NCBI RefSeq assembly: GCF_900101125.1
Contig: NZ_FNFL01000001.1
Span: forward strand, 1,054,001 to 1,118,000
DNA: 64,000 bases
Direction: 5' to 3'
Source: Sediminibacillus albus
GTDB taxonomy: Bacteria > Bacillota > Bacilli > Bacillales > Amphibacillaceae
The position numbers and the translations under genes are program-made. Below, piece after piece: positions 32,255 through 43,090 of this stretch. How positions within the stretch are numbered: the stretch's first letter is position 1; every line of letters begins with the position of its first letter. Under the pieces are notes generated by a model, which worked only from the letters and a program-made list of their open reading frames with translations, had not been told where the DNA came from and made no database searches.

Positions 32255-32848
32255 TTAAACGCCTTCTGTTTCCTTCAAGGCGTCGAAAATGTCATCTGCT
32301 TCGCGCTTACTATCGTAAGACAAAACCTCATCTACCGGCTGGTAGGATTTTCCGTAAATCTCTTCATCTTTATACGTGTGAATGTCTTCATACATCTTCT
32401 TCATTTGATTATAGATCGCTTCTTCATCTTCATCGTTTGGTGTCCAATAAAGGATTTCCATTGGGTTATCTTTATTGGTAGCTAAGCTGCGTCGATTATA
32501 GCCAATTGATTGCGCATGGACAAAGCCTTCTCGCTGATAAAAACGCAATCTTTTCTCTGTATCTGTTTCCTCGTAATCTACAGGTTCGACCTCCAAAATA
32601 ATCGGCTTATTTTTTGCCTTTAACTTGTCGATTAGCTTGTGCCCTAACCCCTGTCCTCTGGAAGCGGCAGAGACATACACGTAATCGATAAAAATAAACG
32701 ACTTGAACTCTGCGTACATAAGCACATGATGCGGACCTTCGTCTTTGTAATAGACGTCCCCTTTTTCCTTCAACAGCATTTCCATATGCTCCTGAGACTT
32801 CATCTCTTCTACCGGAAAATACTTATTTAGCTTTTCGTACCAGTTCAT
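32255..32848 (-). CDS. yjbC: GNAT family acetyltransferase YjbC
   Basis: The 197-residue protein shows a GNAT core: FIFIDYVYVSAASRGQGLGHKLIDKL near residues 50-75 with the R-G-Q-G-L-G acetyl-CoA loop, then IILEVEPVDYEETDTEKRL and FYQREGFVHAQSIGY. B. subtilis yjbC precedes spx and contributes to its transcription and to salt stress survival. ATG 32848 follows AAGGAGTAGATCA. The substrate is unknown. Confidence 0.88.
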   Translation of the reverse strand: MNWYEKLNKYFPVEEMKSQEHMEMLLKEKGDVYYKDEGPHHVLMYAEFKSFIFIDYVYVSAASRGQGLGHKLIDKLKAKNKPIILEVEPVDYEETDTEKRLRFYQREGFVHAQSIGYNRRSLATNKDNPMEILYWTPNDEDEEAIYNQMKKMYEDIHTYKDEEIYGKSYQPVDEVLSYDSKREADDIFDALKETEGV

Positions 32849-32983
32849 TGATCTACTCCTTGTATTTGTAGTCCTCTTTATTATAACGAATAATCCGCCA
32901 ATTGTTAAATCTTCTTACAAGATTCATTATTTCTTTTGCCCTAATCTGTTTAAAATAAACAGTTATTCGTTAACCAATGAATT

Positions 32984-33026
32984 AAAAAAAGCCCTTGCCG
33001 GTAAAAAACGGCAAGGGCTTTTTTTA
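32984..33026 (-). terminator. Terminator after the GH-like gene at 33024
   Basis: AAAGCCCTTGCC pairs with GGCAAGGGCTTT around a six-to-eight base loop with A and T runs on both sides, so it works in either direction. Confidence 0.88.
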
Positions 33027-34235
33027 GTCAAGCGGTGTATAATCGACATTTTCTGTATAGCTGTTTCCTGAATTCCAAATGAGAAATTCATCGATGCCAT
33101 TCTCATTTAGAGCTTTAATTTGCGCTTCCACTTCTGCTTTGCCATATTGCTTGGCAGCACCACTATAAAGCCAAGGTGCCTCAAAATCCTGAATCCACGG
33201 ACGGGAAACAGGCGGATCTTCCAATTTGCCAAGAACTTGATTTTCCACTTTGGCATATTCTGTGACCAGTTTATATGGTTCTTTATCTGGTTTATCTATG
33301 CCAAAATAAGAAGTCCAGTGGCTTGGATAAATCATCGAGGAAATGACATCTACATTATCAGCAATTTTCGAGAAGTTCTGCCCGATACCTGGTGTTTCTT
33401 CAATGGTCGCTGCATAACCAAAGATATCTACCGATACATCAACGTCATAGGAGGCCAATTCCTCTCTGGCATGTGCCACAAAGTCAGTTACTGCCTTTAC
33501 CCGCTTCTTGATTTCGTTCATCTCTAAGTCCTTATACATGCCCTGGTCATATTCCAATTCATCATCCCTGTTTTCAAATCCTTCCGGGAAGCGGACATAA
33601 TCAAACTGAATCTCTTGAAAGCCCATTTCGGCTGCCAGCTTAGCTAATTCTATGTTGTAATCCCAGACTTCTTCCTGGTATGGGCTTACGAAGGCTTCAC
33701 CTTTGCTATTTGTCCAAACTTCGCCATTTTTCGTGAAAGATAAGTCAGGACGCTTTTCAGCCAATACAGAGTCTTTGAATACCACTATCCTGGCAATTGG
33801 ATAGATTCCTTCCTTTTCGAGTCTCTCTAGCATTTTCCTCGGGTCACTAATGAAGTTTTTTCCAATATCGGCATAAGGGGAATCCTCATCCATTTTAAAA
33901 GTGACGTTCCCATGATCTTCTTTGACGTCGATTACCATCGAGTTTAATTCGGTATTGTTTATCAGTTTTATTAACCGTTCGAACCGTTCTCCTCCTGCTG
34001 AATTACCTGTGACATAGACACCTCTTACAGCATCAGGATAGTCAAAGGTCAGGCCAGAATTATACGAGAAACGAGACATCCTGTCAGGAAGCTCATAGGT
34101 TTCTAACGTTTTCATGCTTCGATGGTGTGTTTTCATCGTTTTACCGTCTTCCGCAGCCTTTACAGGCGAATCAGGCACGGCTATTCCTAGAAGGAGTGTA
34201 GCAGTTATAATCATCTTAAGCTGTAGTTTCCCCAT
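33024..34235 (-). CDS. Secreted putative glycoside hydrolase (DUF4015, TIM barrel)
   Basis: A signal peptide (MGKLQLKMIITATLLLGIA, cleavage near VKA) leads into a 370-residue domain with the DUF4015 signatures VRGVYVTGNSAGG, LNSMVIDVKEDHGNV, the IQFDYVRFPEGFENRDD segment, VDVSVDIFGYAA, and SSMIYPSHWTSYFGI. These match the GTA TIM-barrel family distantly related to GH13 and GH114. The aspartates in FDYVRFP and the ending EFLIWNSGNSYT are typical. Activity on a wall or exopolysaccharide is inferred only from the family. It is a single gene. Confidence 0.85.
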   Translation of the reverse strand: MGKLQLKMIITATLLLGIAVPDSPVKAAEDGKTMKTHHRSMKTLETYELPDRMSRFSYNSGLTFDYPDAVRGVYVTGNSAGGERFERLIKLINNTELNSMVIDVKEDHGNVTFKMDEDSPYADIGKNFISDPRKMLERLEKEGIYPIARIVVFKDSVLAEKRPDLSFTKNGEVWTNSKGEAFVSPYQEEVWDYNIELAKLAAEMGFQEIQFDYVRFPEGFENRDDELEYDQGMYKDLEMNEIKKRVKAVTDFVAHAREELASYDVDVSVDIFGYAATIEETPGIGQNFSKIADNVDVISSMIYPSHWTSYFGIDKPDKEPYKLVTEYAKVENQVLGKLEDPPVSRPWIQDFEAPWLYSGAAKQYGKAEVEAQIKALNENGIDEFLIWNSGNSYTENVDYTPLD

Positions 34236-34432
34236 CCTTTATCAAACTCCTATTTTATGTATTTACCTCTATTATAAAAGATAAACGACAGCTAATGTAA
34301 CCCAATTTCATTAAATGATGTCGTTTTTTTACTGTTTCTGTCATTTCTTATAGGCAGGCATAGGTGTAGTACCCTTTATTTAAAAAGCATAAACGATTGA
34401 ATCTTCCATTTTCTTCCTAGCATTAACTAAAG

Positions 34433-34464
34433 AAAAAAGCCGCCCACGTTTTATGGCGGCTTTA
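34433..34464 (-). terminator. Terminator of the opp operon
   Basis: Minus-strand AAAGCCGCC pairs with GGGCGGCTTT around a nine-base loop and runs into TTTTTTC, about 35 bases past the oppF stop. Confidence 0.9.
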
Positions 34465-34498
34465 AGTTCTTCATGTATATCAAACGATTACTATTTTT

Positions 34499-35434
34499 TT
34501 AATTTTTATTTAATTCTTGTTTATATGCTTCGAATTCTTTTGTTGTACATGAGACCCAGTGTCCAGGAGAGATTTCCCGAAATTCTGGCTCCTCGCTAGT
34601 ATCATGCTGGCTGGGATCGTAAGCAATTCGTTGGCGGTTCCGCTCGTAATCAGGGTCTGGGAGCGGGATCGCGGATAACAATGATTTTGTATATGGATGA
34701 AGCGGATTTTTATACAATTCATCACTGTCAGCCAATTCTACAAGCTTGCCAAAATACATAACGCCGATACGGTCACTGATATATTTTACCATTGAAAGGT
34801 CATGAGCGATAAATAGATAGGTCAATCCGTGTTCTTTTTGCAATTTTTTTAACAAGTTGACTACTTGCGCCTGGATCGATACGTCCAACGCAGAGATCGG
34901 TTCATCGGCTATTATAAATTCAGGATCGACTGCTAACGCACGAGCGATGCCAATCCGCTGGCGCTGCCCACCACTGAATTCATGCGGGTAACGGTTTGCG
35001 TGTTCCTTGTTCAAGCCTACTCTTTCCAATAATTCTTCTACTCTTTGTTTCCGTGCTTTTTCGTCTTTTACCAATCCATGTACATCCAGGCCTTCTGCAA
35101 TAATGTCTAGAACTGTCATGCGAGGGTTCAAGGAAGCATATGGATCCTGGAAAATCATTTGCATCTTTTGGTTGAATTTCTTCAAATCACGGTTCGATTT
35201 TTTTCCGTGGACATCCTCGCCTTTAAACTTCACATCGCCATCGGTAGCATCATATAAACGAATAATTGTCCGGCCGGTAGTAGATTTTCCACAGCCGGAT
35301 TCTCCTACCAAACCAAAAGTCTCTCCCTGGTAGATATCAAAAGAGATGCCGTCGATAGCTTTAACTACACTGTGCCTACCTGTTTTGAAGTGCTGTTTAA
35401 GGTTAGTTACTTCTAACAATTTTTCCTGACTCAC
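34499..35434 (-). CDS. oppF: Oligopeptide ABC transporter ATP-binding protein OppF
   Basis: The 311-residue ATPase has Walker [14 protein letters not shown] near residue 45, the signature [10 protein letters not shown]...[15 protein letters not shown] near 155, Walker [14 protein letters not shown] near 175, and the C-terminal oligopeptide/dipeptide extension ([21 protein letters not shown]). Its ATG overlaps the oppD stop (ATGA at 35431-35434). It pairs with OppD to power peptide import. Confidence 0.96.
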   Translation of the reverse strand: MSQEKLLEVTNLKQHFKTGRHSVVKAIDGISFDIYQGETFGLVGESGCGKSTTGRTIIRLYDATDGDVKFKGEDVHGKKSNRDLKKFNQKMQMIFQDPYASLNPRMTVLDIIAEGLDVHGLVKDEKARKQRVEELLERVGLNKEHANRYPHEFSGGQRQRIGIARALAVDPEFIIADEPISALDVSIQAQVVNLLKKLQKEHGLTYLFIAHDLSMVKYISDRIGVMYFGKLVELADSDELYKNPLHPYTKSLLSAIPLPDPDYERNRQRIAYDPSQHDTSEEPEFREISPGHWVSCTTKEFEAYKQELNKN

Positions 35435-36498
35435 CGCTGTTCACCTTCTTTCGAATTGCTGTCGGCGCCCGTATTGGAAAAGCCTTTCATCCGACGCAAA
35501 ACGGGTGCGGGCGGCTGAACATCCGGCGCATATTCGTGTAATAGCCATGTTGCCGCATAGTGAGTGTCCGATACTTTGAACATCGGCGGCTCCATTTCCT
35601 TATCGATTTCCAATGCATACTCATTCCTTGGAGCGAATGCATCGCCTTTTGGCGGCTTAAGCATGTCTGGGGGAGAACCGGGAATTGCAATTAAATCGTC
35701 ACCGGTGTTGTCCAATGTCGGCATCGATCCTAACAGCCCCCAAGTATATGGGTGTTTCGGATTGTAGAAAATCTCATCAACTGTACCAATTTCTACAATC
35801 TTGCCGGCATACATAACTGCTACTCTGTCAGCAACATTAGCAACCACTCCTAAATCGTGAGTGATAAAAATAATAGAGCTGTCTGTTTTCTTTTGAATAT
35901 CTTTCATCAATTCCAAGATTTGCGCCTGAATTGTCACATCTAAAGCCGTTGTTGGTTCATCAGCAATCAATATTTTTGGATTACACGCCAAAGCAATCGC
36001 AATAACTACCCGCTGCCGCTGGCCGCCGGAAAATTGGTGGGGATACTGGTCGATTCTTTCGGTCGGGTTTGGTAAACCAACCAATTCCAATAATTCGACC
36101 GCCCGCTTCTTCGCTTGGCTTTTGCTCATCTTTTGATGCTTGATGAGTCCTTCCATAATTTGATTGCCTATTTTCATAGTCGGGTTAAGAGAAGTCATCG
36201 GATCCTGAAAAATCGTCGATATATCTTTCCCGCGGATTTTCTGCATGTCATTTTCTTTTAATTTAGCCAAATCTTTTCCATCAAACAGTATTTCCCCTTC
36301 TTTAATACGTCCGGGTGGTGAAGGAATCAGGCGTGCCAATGCTCTGGTAGTAACTGATTTACCTGACCCCGACTCTCCCACTATAGCCAATGTTTCTCCT
36401 TTTTTTAAATCAAAGGAAACACCGCGGACAGCTTTTACTTCGCCGCCGAACGTATCAAAGGAGATGTGTAAGTCTTTTACTTCTAAAATGTTTTCCAT
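35431..36498 (-). CDS. oppD: Oligopeptide ABC transporter ATP-binding protein OppD
   Basis: The 355-residue ATPase shows Walker [14 protein letters not shown] near 38, signature [15 protein letters not shown] near 155, Walker [14 protein letters not shown], and the peptide-transporter C-terminal domain ([19 protein letters not shown]). The cysteine-rich iron-sulfur-like tail of some OppD proteins is absent. It follows oppC at 15 bases and overlaps oppF by 4. Confidence 0.96.
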   Translation of the reverse strand: MENILEVKDLHISFDTFGGEVKAVRGVSFDLKKGETLAIVGESGSGKSVTTRALARLIPSPPGRIKEGEILFDGKDLAKLKENDMQKIRGKDISTIFQDPMTSLNPTMKIGNQIMEGLIKHQKMSKSQAKKRAVELLELVGLPNPTERIDQYPHQFSGGQRQRVVIAIALACNPKILIADEPTTALDVTIQAQILELMKDIQKKTDSSIIFITHDLGVVANVADRVAVMYAGKIVEIGTVDEIFYNPKHPYTWGLLGSMPTLDNTGDDLIAIPGSPPDMLKPPKGDAFAPRNEYALEIDKEMEPPMFKVSDTHYAATWLLHEYAPDVQPPAPVLRRMKGFSNTGADSNSKEGEQR

Positions 36499-36513
36499 AT
36501 CAGCACCTGCCTC

Positions 36514-37665
36514 CTATTCACGCATCTTCGGATCTAGAGCATCGCGAAGTCCGTCTGCAAATATATTAAAGCCAATCATAATCAAAGATATTACAATCGC
36601 AGGGAAGATCATTACATGCGGGTTGATCTGCAATGCTTTAAAGCCATCGTTGATCAATGTTCCCAAAGACGCCTCTGGTGCTTGTAGTCCCAGTCCAATA
36701 AAGCTTAAGAAAGCTTCAAAGAATATTGCAGATGGAATGGTGAACATTGTATTTACGATGATCATACCCAACGTATTTGGAATAAGATGTTTAGACAAAA
36801 TTCTCGTGTTGGAGGAACCGAGTGTCCTTGATGCCAAGACAAACTCCTGGCCTTTCAATTTTAGCACTTGCCCCCTTACAATACGTGCCATGCCTGTCCA
36901 CCCGGTTATCGTAAGGGCAATGGTTATCGAAATAATACCTGGATCCAAAATCATGATCATTAAAATAACCACGACTAAGTTCGGAATTCCGACAAGTATT
37001 TCAATAATTCGCTGCATGACATTATCGACTCTGCCGCCGTAATAGGCAGATATACCGCCATAAGCAACACCGATAATCATATCAATCGCCGCGGCCAAGA
37101 AAGCAATATACAAGGAAATCCTTGTCCCATACCATGTTCTTGAAAATAAATCACGGCCTAATGTATCTGTACCAAACCAGTAGTATGTGTCGCTGAGATC
37201 TTTTGCTTCATAAATGTGATAGTAGCCGGTTACCTTTGCAGATTCCGGACTTCCATCTCCTTCGCGTTTTACGTCATAAGTGATAAACTCATCATCTCTC
37301 TGTGTAAACCGTTGACGGATTCGTTCCTTGGCAGATTCCACATCAGCTGTTTCATACGTTTCCGATTTAGTTCCGTCCAGCCGGAGCCATTGGATTGATT
37401 CGAGACCCTGCACACGCGGCGGCAGCTTGGACAAGCCTAAGTCCTGATCATCTAGTCCATGCTCATTGAAATACGGGCCAATTATCGCCATAAGTGCAAT
37501 TAGGGCGATAACAACCATTCCAAAAATCGCACCTTTATTTTTCTTTAAACGTCTCCAGGCATCCTGCCAATAGGTAAGGCTCGGGCGCTGGATTTGTTCA
37601 CTGGCATTTTCATCTGTTTTCGCGGGTACAAATAAATCTTTATTTAGCTTTTCTTTATCCATCAA
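36514..37665 (-). CDS. oppC: Oligopeptide ABC transporter permease OppC with enlarged external loop
   Basis: The permease has the usual N-terminal helix (about residues 42-62), then the binding-protein-dependent transport domain with YWFGTDTLGRDLFSRTWYG and the EAA loop GQEFVLASRTLGSSNTRIL. Between helix 1 and the conserved WFGTDTLGRD is a loop of about 100 residues (GPYFNEHGLD onward, with RQRFTQRDDEF and YDVKREGDGSP), making the protein 383 residues against about 305 in B. subtilis OppC. The insert reads as a folded, soluble region facing the outside. The ATG overlaps the oppB stop. Confidence 0.93.
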   Translation of the reverse strand: MMDKEKLNKDLFVPAKTDENASEQIQRPSLTYWQDAWRRLKKNKGAIFGMVVIALIALMAIIGPYFNEHGLDDQDLGLSKLPPRVQGLESIQWLRLDGTKSETYETADVESAKERIRQRFTQRDDEFITYDVKREGDGSPESAKVTGYYHIYEAKDLSDTYYWFGTDTLGRDLFSRTWYGTRISLYIAFLAAAIDMIIGVAYGGISAYYGGRVDNVMQRIIEILVGIPNLVVVILMIMILDPGIISITIALTITGWTGMARIVRGQVLKLKGQEFVLASRTLGSSNTRILSKHLIPNTLGMIIVNTMFTIPSAIFFEAFLSFIGLGLQAPEASLGTLINDGFKALQINPHVMIFPAIVISLIMIGFNIFADGLRDALDPKMRE

Positions 37666-38591
37666 TCTTTACCTCCAGCCAATCGAATACGCGGATCAAT
37701 GATACCGTACAGTATATCGATTATCAGAATTATCAAGATGAAGAAAAAGGCGTAAAATAACGTAGTACCCATGATAATCGGGAAGTCATCAGTCGTAACC
37801 GAAGTAACAAACTGTTCACCAATACCCGGAATCGAAAATATTTGTTCGATAACTAATGTACCTGTCATTAAGCTAACCGCCATGGGACCCATAACAGTTA
37901 CCAATGGGATTAGAGCATTCCTAAGGCCATGCTTGAACATAATACCAGAGTTACTTACACCTTTTGCCCGTGCTGTTACAATATAGTCCGAGCCCAACAC
38001 TTCAATCATCTCTGTCCTTAAGAAACGGGCTGCAATTGCCAGTGGGAAAATAGCCAGAGAAATCGTCGGCATTATTGTGTGTTTAAAACTATCCCAGAAA
38101 GCAATAGGTAAGATTCCCAGTTGCACCCCAACGTAATATTGGAGCAAGCCTGCAAATATAAATGAAGGAATCGATATACCAATCACCGATACGACATTCG
38201 CCGTGTAGTCTATCCACGAATTATTTTTGATGGCCGCCACTAATCCGAGTATCATACCTATAATTGTTCCTAATATCATTGCCTGGATTCCCAAGTGAGC
38301 TGAAACAGGAATGCGATTAGCCAGTATATCTGTTACCGGCTGGTTATTCAGCTGGAAGGATACCCCTAAATCTCCTTGAACTAGGTTTCCTAAGTAATTA
38401 ATATATTGAATTGGTACAGGGTCATTTAAGTCATACTTTTCATAAAGAATTTCCAACTGGGCCTCTGAGAGCTTTTCTTCAGCTTTCAGCGGTGAACCTG
38501 GCAGAAGCTTCATGAGAAAAAATGAAAAAGTAGCAATTAAAAACATCGTAATCAACATATAGCCGAGTCGCTGCAGTATATATCTCGCCAT
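37662..38591 (-). CDS. oppB: Oligopeptide ABC transporter permease OppB
   Basis: The 309-residue protein has six predicted transmembrane helices, the typical start RYILQRLGYMLITMFLIATFSFFL, the EAA motif YIVTARAKGVSNSGIMFKHGLRNALIP, and the ending FYAFFFILIILIIDILYGIIDPRIRL. It forms the channel with OppC. It starts 158 bases after oppA with a terminator-like hairpin in the gap and overlaps oppC by 4 bases. Confidence 0.95.
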   Translation of the reverse strand: MARYILQRLGYMLITMFLIATFSFFLMKLLPGSPLKAEEKLSEAQLEILYEKYDLNDPVPIQYINYLGNLVQGDLGVSFQLNNQPVTDILANRIPVSAHLGIQAMILGTIIGMILGLVAAIKNNSWIDYTANVVSVIGISIPSFIFAGLLQYYVGVQLGILPIAFWDSFKHTIMPTISLAIFPLAIAARFLRTEMIEVLGSDYIVTARAKGVSNSGIMFKHGLRNALIPLVTVMGPMAVSLMTGTLVIEQIFSIPGIGEQFVTSVTTDDFPIIMGTTLFYAFFFILIILIIDILYGIIDPRIRLAGGKD

Positions 38592-38658
38592 CCCTATCCC
38601 TCCTATTCTAATGGGATTATTTTAATCTTCAAATAATTCTAACAATCAGGTCAAACTG

Positions 38659-38702
38659 AAAAAGAGAGTATACGCCGGCAAGCAGCTGGCAGTACACTCT
38701 CC
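38659..38702 (-). terminator. Intra-operon terminator between oppA and oppB
   Basis: On the minus strand GAGAGTGTACTGCC pairs with most of GGCGTATACTCTC and is followed by TTTTT. In solute-binding-protein operons such a partial terminator lets the binding protein gene be expressed above the membrane components. Confidence 0.75.
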
Positions 38703-38749
38703 TCTCCCCTAAACCAAAGAGGTATTACATAAATCTCATATTATCAAGT

Positions 38750-40465
38750 TTATTCTTCGATATAAGCCCACTTATATGAGAAGTCTGCCCCCATTGGCTG
38801 GAATAGAACACCTTTAACAGATGGTCTCCACAAGTATGCGCGAGAACGCTGGTACAATGGAGCGATTGCCGCATCATCCATCAGCACTTTTTCTGCTTCA
38901 AGGAAGTTGTTATAACGCGCAGGCAAATCTGTTAATAGTTCGTTGTTTGCTTCTTTAATTAAAGCATCATACTCTTCGTTGTGGTAGTTCATTGTCATAT
39001 ATGGGCTGTCAGAAGTCCACATATTCAACCATGTACTAGGGTCAAGGTAGTCAGGGCCCCAACCAGAGTTTTGGATGTCATAATCAGAAGCTTCATCTCT
39101 TGCAAGACGCTCTTCGAAAGGAACAGAAGAAATGTTAACAGTCAAGCCTTCAAGTGTTTCTTCCAATTGGTTCTTGATATAAGCATCCATTTCTGTAGCA
39201 GTTTCTGTGTCACCGCCAAGGTATCCTAGTTCAACAGAGTCTACACCAAGTGCATCCAGACCAGCTTGCCAATGTTCCTTGGCAGCTTCTTTGTCAGTAG
39301 TCAGCAAGTCTCCATTTAAATCACGGAAATCTTCCCCGCTTTCAGGATGGGTAGTGAAATCTACTGGTACAGCTGCATTGGCCGGGATTGAACCGTTAGC
39401 AAGGATAACGTCAACCAAGTCTTGCTTGTTGATTGCCATTGCAATTGCTTTACGGATATCCTGGTTTGCAAGAGCTTCGTTCTCCTGGTTCATCTTCAAG
39501 TAGAACAAAGTCGGCTCAGGCAATGTACGGTAATCTTCCGTACCTGCATACTGCTCAACGAATTCAGCTGTTAAACTAGCACGGTCAACTTCGCCAGTAT
39601 CATAAAGGTTAACTGATGTACTCGTTTCTTTTACGACACTTACATTGATTTCTTCCAACTGGACAGTTTCAGCATCCCAGTAGTCTTCGTTCTTTTTCAG
39701 TGTCCATTGTTCATTTGCTTTTGGATCCCAGTCTTCCAGCACAAACGGACCGTTAAAAATCAAGTTTTCAGAAGTTAGCGCATAGTCGTCGCCTTGTTCT
39801 GTTACAAACTTTTCATTTTGCGGCAGGTAAGTACCGAATGTGAGCAAGCTGTGGAAATATGGTACAGCTTTCTCTAGCGTAATTTTTAATTCATAGTCGC
39901 TTACTGCTTCTACACCAAGCTCTTCAACTTCAGCTTCGCCGTTGTTGATTGCTGTAGCGTTTTTCAATACATCGTTCATCATGAACGGGCCATATTCAGA
40001 TCCAGTATCAGGGTTGATTGCTCGTCTCCAAGCAAACACGAAATCGTGGGCAGTTACAGGGTCGCCATTCGACCAAACTGCATCTTCACGTAGTTTAATG
40101 GTCCAAGTTATTCCGTCTTCACTTACTTCTGGCTCGCCTTCCGCAATACCAGGAACAGGCTCCGCATTTTCACCTAGACGGTAAAGACCTTCCATTGTTT
40201 CCCCTAAGTATTGGAAAGCAACTGCATCTGTTGCGTGTGAGGAATCCATGGTAGGGATTTGAGAAGTATCTAACAGGTTAAGTACCTGCTCGCCACTCGC
40301 TTCTCCGCCTTCAGTTTCTCCTTCGCCTTCTGTGTCAGTACCTTCTGTTGTTTCTGTGTCATCACCGCTGTTATCTCCTTCGGAACTAGAGCCGCCGGAA
40401 CAAGCTGCAAGGAACACACTCAATAGTAGTGCCATCGCAAGCAATAGCCAATTTGCCTTTCTCAT
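38750..40465 (-). CDS. oppA: Oligopeptide-binding lipoprotein OppA
   Basis: The 571-residue protein has a lipoprotein signal (MRKANWLLLAMALLLSVFLAAC with lipobox LAAC), then a 35-residue linker that is almost only S, G, D, E and T, then an SBP family 5 domain (VLNLLDTSQIPTMDSSHATD, DGITWTIKLREDAVWSNGDPVTAHDF, LYQRSRAYLWRP). It captures oligopeptides at the outer face of the membrane for OppBCDF. The very acidic linker would suit a halotolerant host (inference). ATG 40465 follows AGGGGAGG. It is the first gene of the operon. Confidence 0.96.
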   Translation of the reverse strand: MRKANWLLLAMALLLSVFLAACSGGSSSEGDNSGDDTETTEGTDTEGEGETEGGEASGEQVLNLLDTSQIPTMDSSHATDAVAFQYLGETMEGLYRLGENAEPVPGIAEGEPEVSEDGITWTIKLREDAVWSNGDPVTAHDFVFAWRRAINPDTGSEYGPFMMNDVLKNATAINNGEAEVEELGVEAVSDYELKITLEKAVPYFHSLLTFGTYLPQNEKFVTEQGDDYALTSENLIFNGPFVLEDWDPKANEQWTLKKNEDYWDAETVQLEEINVSVVKETSTSVNLYDTGEVDRASLTAEFVEQYAGTEDYRTLPEPTLFYLKMNQENEALANQDIRKAIAMAINKQDLVDVILANGSIPANAAVPVDFTTHPESGEDFRDLNGDLLTTDKEAAKEHWQAGLDALGVDSVELGYLGGDTETATEMDAYIKNQLEETLEGLTVNISSVPFEERLARDEASDYDIQNSGWGPDYLDPSTWLNMWTSDSPYMTMNYHNEEYDALIKEANNELLTDLPARYNNFLEAEKVLMDDAAIAPLYQRSRAYLWRPSVKGVLFQPMGADFSYKWAYIEE

Positions 40466-40809
40466 GAAGTAAATGACCTCCCCTTAGATTAAATTTTCTA
40501 AATATTTGTGCAGATAAATTATCCACATTTTGAATTATACAAGTTTTCATACAATTTTGCATCATCTTTTTTACAAAAATTTTATGAAAACGCGTAAACA
40601 TTACATTCGGATTACGCAAAATAGTGCTTTTTTCCTAGTTAATTGTAAGTGATTTCTTTTTATCAGAGGAAAGTATTTCATGTCGAAAGGCAGTTTAGCG
40701 AAAGAACTTTCTGATTTTATCCATATATTCACTTGGCAGCAGAATACATTTCACCGACCTATTCAGTCATGCTATAATACTTCATATCTATTGTAAGGTT
40801 GGTGCATAT
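40466..40809. other. Divergent region between oppA and the DUF3899 gene
   Basis: About 345 AT-rich bases. On the minus strand a TATAAT (plus 40534-40539) lies about 70 bases before oppA. On the plus strand TATAAT at 40773-40778 precedes the DUF3899 gene. Neither has a strong -35. I see no gene, repeat or riboswitch. Confidence 0.45.
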
Positions 40810-41178
40810 ATGAACTTTTTAAAAAACAAATGGATCCTGCTTGCCATTAACTTGACCGCCAGCCTCGTTATCTTTTTGGCCAGTACGCCTGGATTGCAAT
40901 TGGAACATTTCATCAATGCGCTCTTCTATGTCGGCGGTATTTATTTTTTCGTTGGCTTGTTTTTATGGGTAGTGCGCGGGCGTTTTTTTGACGGAGTTAC
41001 CGTTGGTTTCCAAAAAACATATGAACGTGTTTTCAAAAGAAGAGACTATCTGTCAGAAGCTGAAGAAAAAGCACTGCCATCAGATAAAGTAAGTAAATCC
41101 CTAATCAGTATGTTCATGTTCCAGGCAGCTTTCCTGCTGGCTGTCATGCTCCTCTTTCTGGCGCTGTTCTATCTCTGA
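40810..41178 (+). CDS. DUF3899 family membrane protein
   Basis: The 122-residue protein has three hydrophobic helices (WILLAINLTASLVIFLAS, ALFYVGGIYFFVGLFLWVV, SMFMFQAAFLLAVMLLFLALF) with a charged cytoplasmic-like loop between the second and third (FQKTYERVFKRRDYLSEAEEKAL). The pattern fits the DUF3899 family. ATG 40810 follows AAGGTTGGTG. The function is unknown. It ends just before the trpS promoter. Confidence 0.75.
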   Translation: MNFLKNKWILLAINLTASLVIFLASTPGLQLEHFINALFYVGGIYFFVGLFLWVVRGRFFDGVTVGFQKTYERVFKRRDYLSEAEEKALPSDKVSKSLISMFMFQAAFLLAVMLLFLALFYL

Positions 41179-41188
41179 TCAGGTTATC

Positions 41189-41217
41189 TTGCAATTGGCC
41201 GGCTTTTTATATATAAT
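41189..41217 (+). promoter_or_regulatory. Sigma-A promoter of the trpS T-box transcript
   Basis: TTGCAA and a perfect TATAAT are separated by 17 bases, ending about 20 bases before the start of the T-box stem I. Confidence 0.7.
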
Positions 41218-41237
41218 GCCATTACAAATAAATGTAT

Positions 41238-42556
<1,319 letters not shown>

Positions 42557-42710
42557 CAAAAGAGGCCGGATTCCCGAGGACACTGAAAAAGTCCTTTTTA
42601 ATCTAAAGGGGCTGTCAACGTTTGTAGGTCATTCACGAATTGCTTGTCAGTGGATGCTGCCGCAGGCGTCACCACCGATCGCCCATCGCGGAATCGATAG
42701 AGGCCAATTT
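42557..42710. other. Unassigned region downstream of trpS
   Basis: About 150 bases without a gene. It contains a weak hairpin (GGAC with GTCC, then TTTTT) and a GC-rich stretch (42640-42705) unlike the surrounding DNA, which may be part of the repeat element that follows. I cannot assign it. Confidence 0.3.
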
Positions 42711-42757
42711 AAAAAGAGTGATTTTCTTTGATTTATAAAAGAAAATCACTCTTTTTT
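42711..42757. terminator. Long perfect hairpin with T tracts on both strands
   Basis: AAAAAGAGTGATTTTCTTT is inverted almost exactly as AAAGAAAATCACTCTTTTTT around a short AT loop. It can terminate trpS. A matching strong hairpin closes the small open frame that follows, so the two may instead be the ends of a degenerate insertion element. Confidence 0.75.
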
Positions 42758-42784
42758 CTTGTACAATGAAAATAATACATAAAA

Positions 42785-43042
42785 GTGAGAGATTCGATGC
42801 TAGACCGTCAATTATTCATGAATGTAAGTCAGTACGGAGAGCTCTACGAGATGGTGGCCCCTAAAGACGATGACGTCATTGACCGAGTAGCTCATTCCGT
42901 CGTAAAACGTCTTAAAAACAAAAACCTTTTAGATCTCCTGATTGGAAAGACCGTGGAGGTCGTTCTTGAAATTAGACGAAAAGCAGTTTGTGTGAAATTA
43001 AATTCCACACAAACTGCTTTTTTAAAATTCTACCTATCATAG
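42785..43042 (+). pseudogene. Small open frame, possibly the remnant of an internally deleted insertion sequence
   Basis: The 85-codon frame reads MRDSMLDRQLFMNVSQYGELYEMVAPKDD. This opening resembles the N-terminus of IS1182-type transposases (YxELYxMVxPKD), but the rest does not continue as such a protein. Its last 20 codons run through a strong inverted repeat (42979-43023), which a real gene would rarely do. Flanking hairpins on both sides suggest a shrunken IS or MITE. The alternative is a chance frame. No family assignment is secure. Confidence 0.35.
42979..43023. terminator. Strong hairpin at the end of the possible IS remnant
   Basis: AAAAGCAGTTTGTGTG is exactly inverted as CACACAAACTGCTTTT with a TTTTTT tail, lying within the 3' part of the open frame at 42785 and 70 bases from the yjbA stop. 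It could also serve as a terminator on the plus strand. Confidence 0.7.
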
Positions 43043-43090
43043 AGCTTCAGTTTTTCAAAGCCCTCGGTTTTCCGGCCTCTCTTATATACT

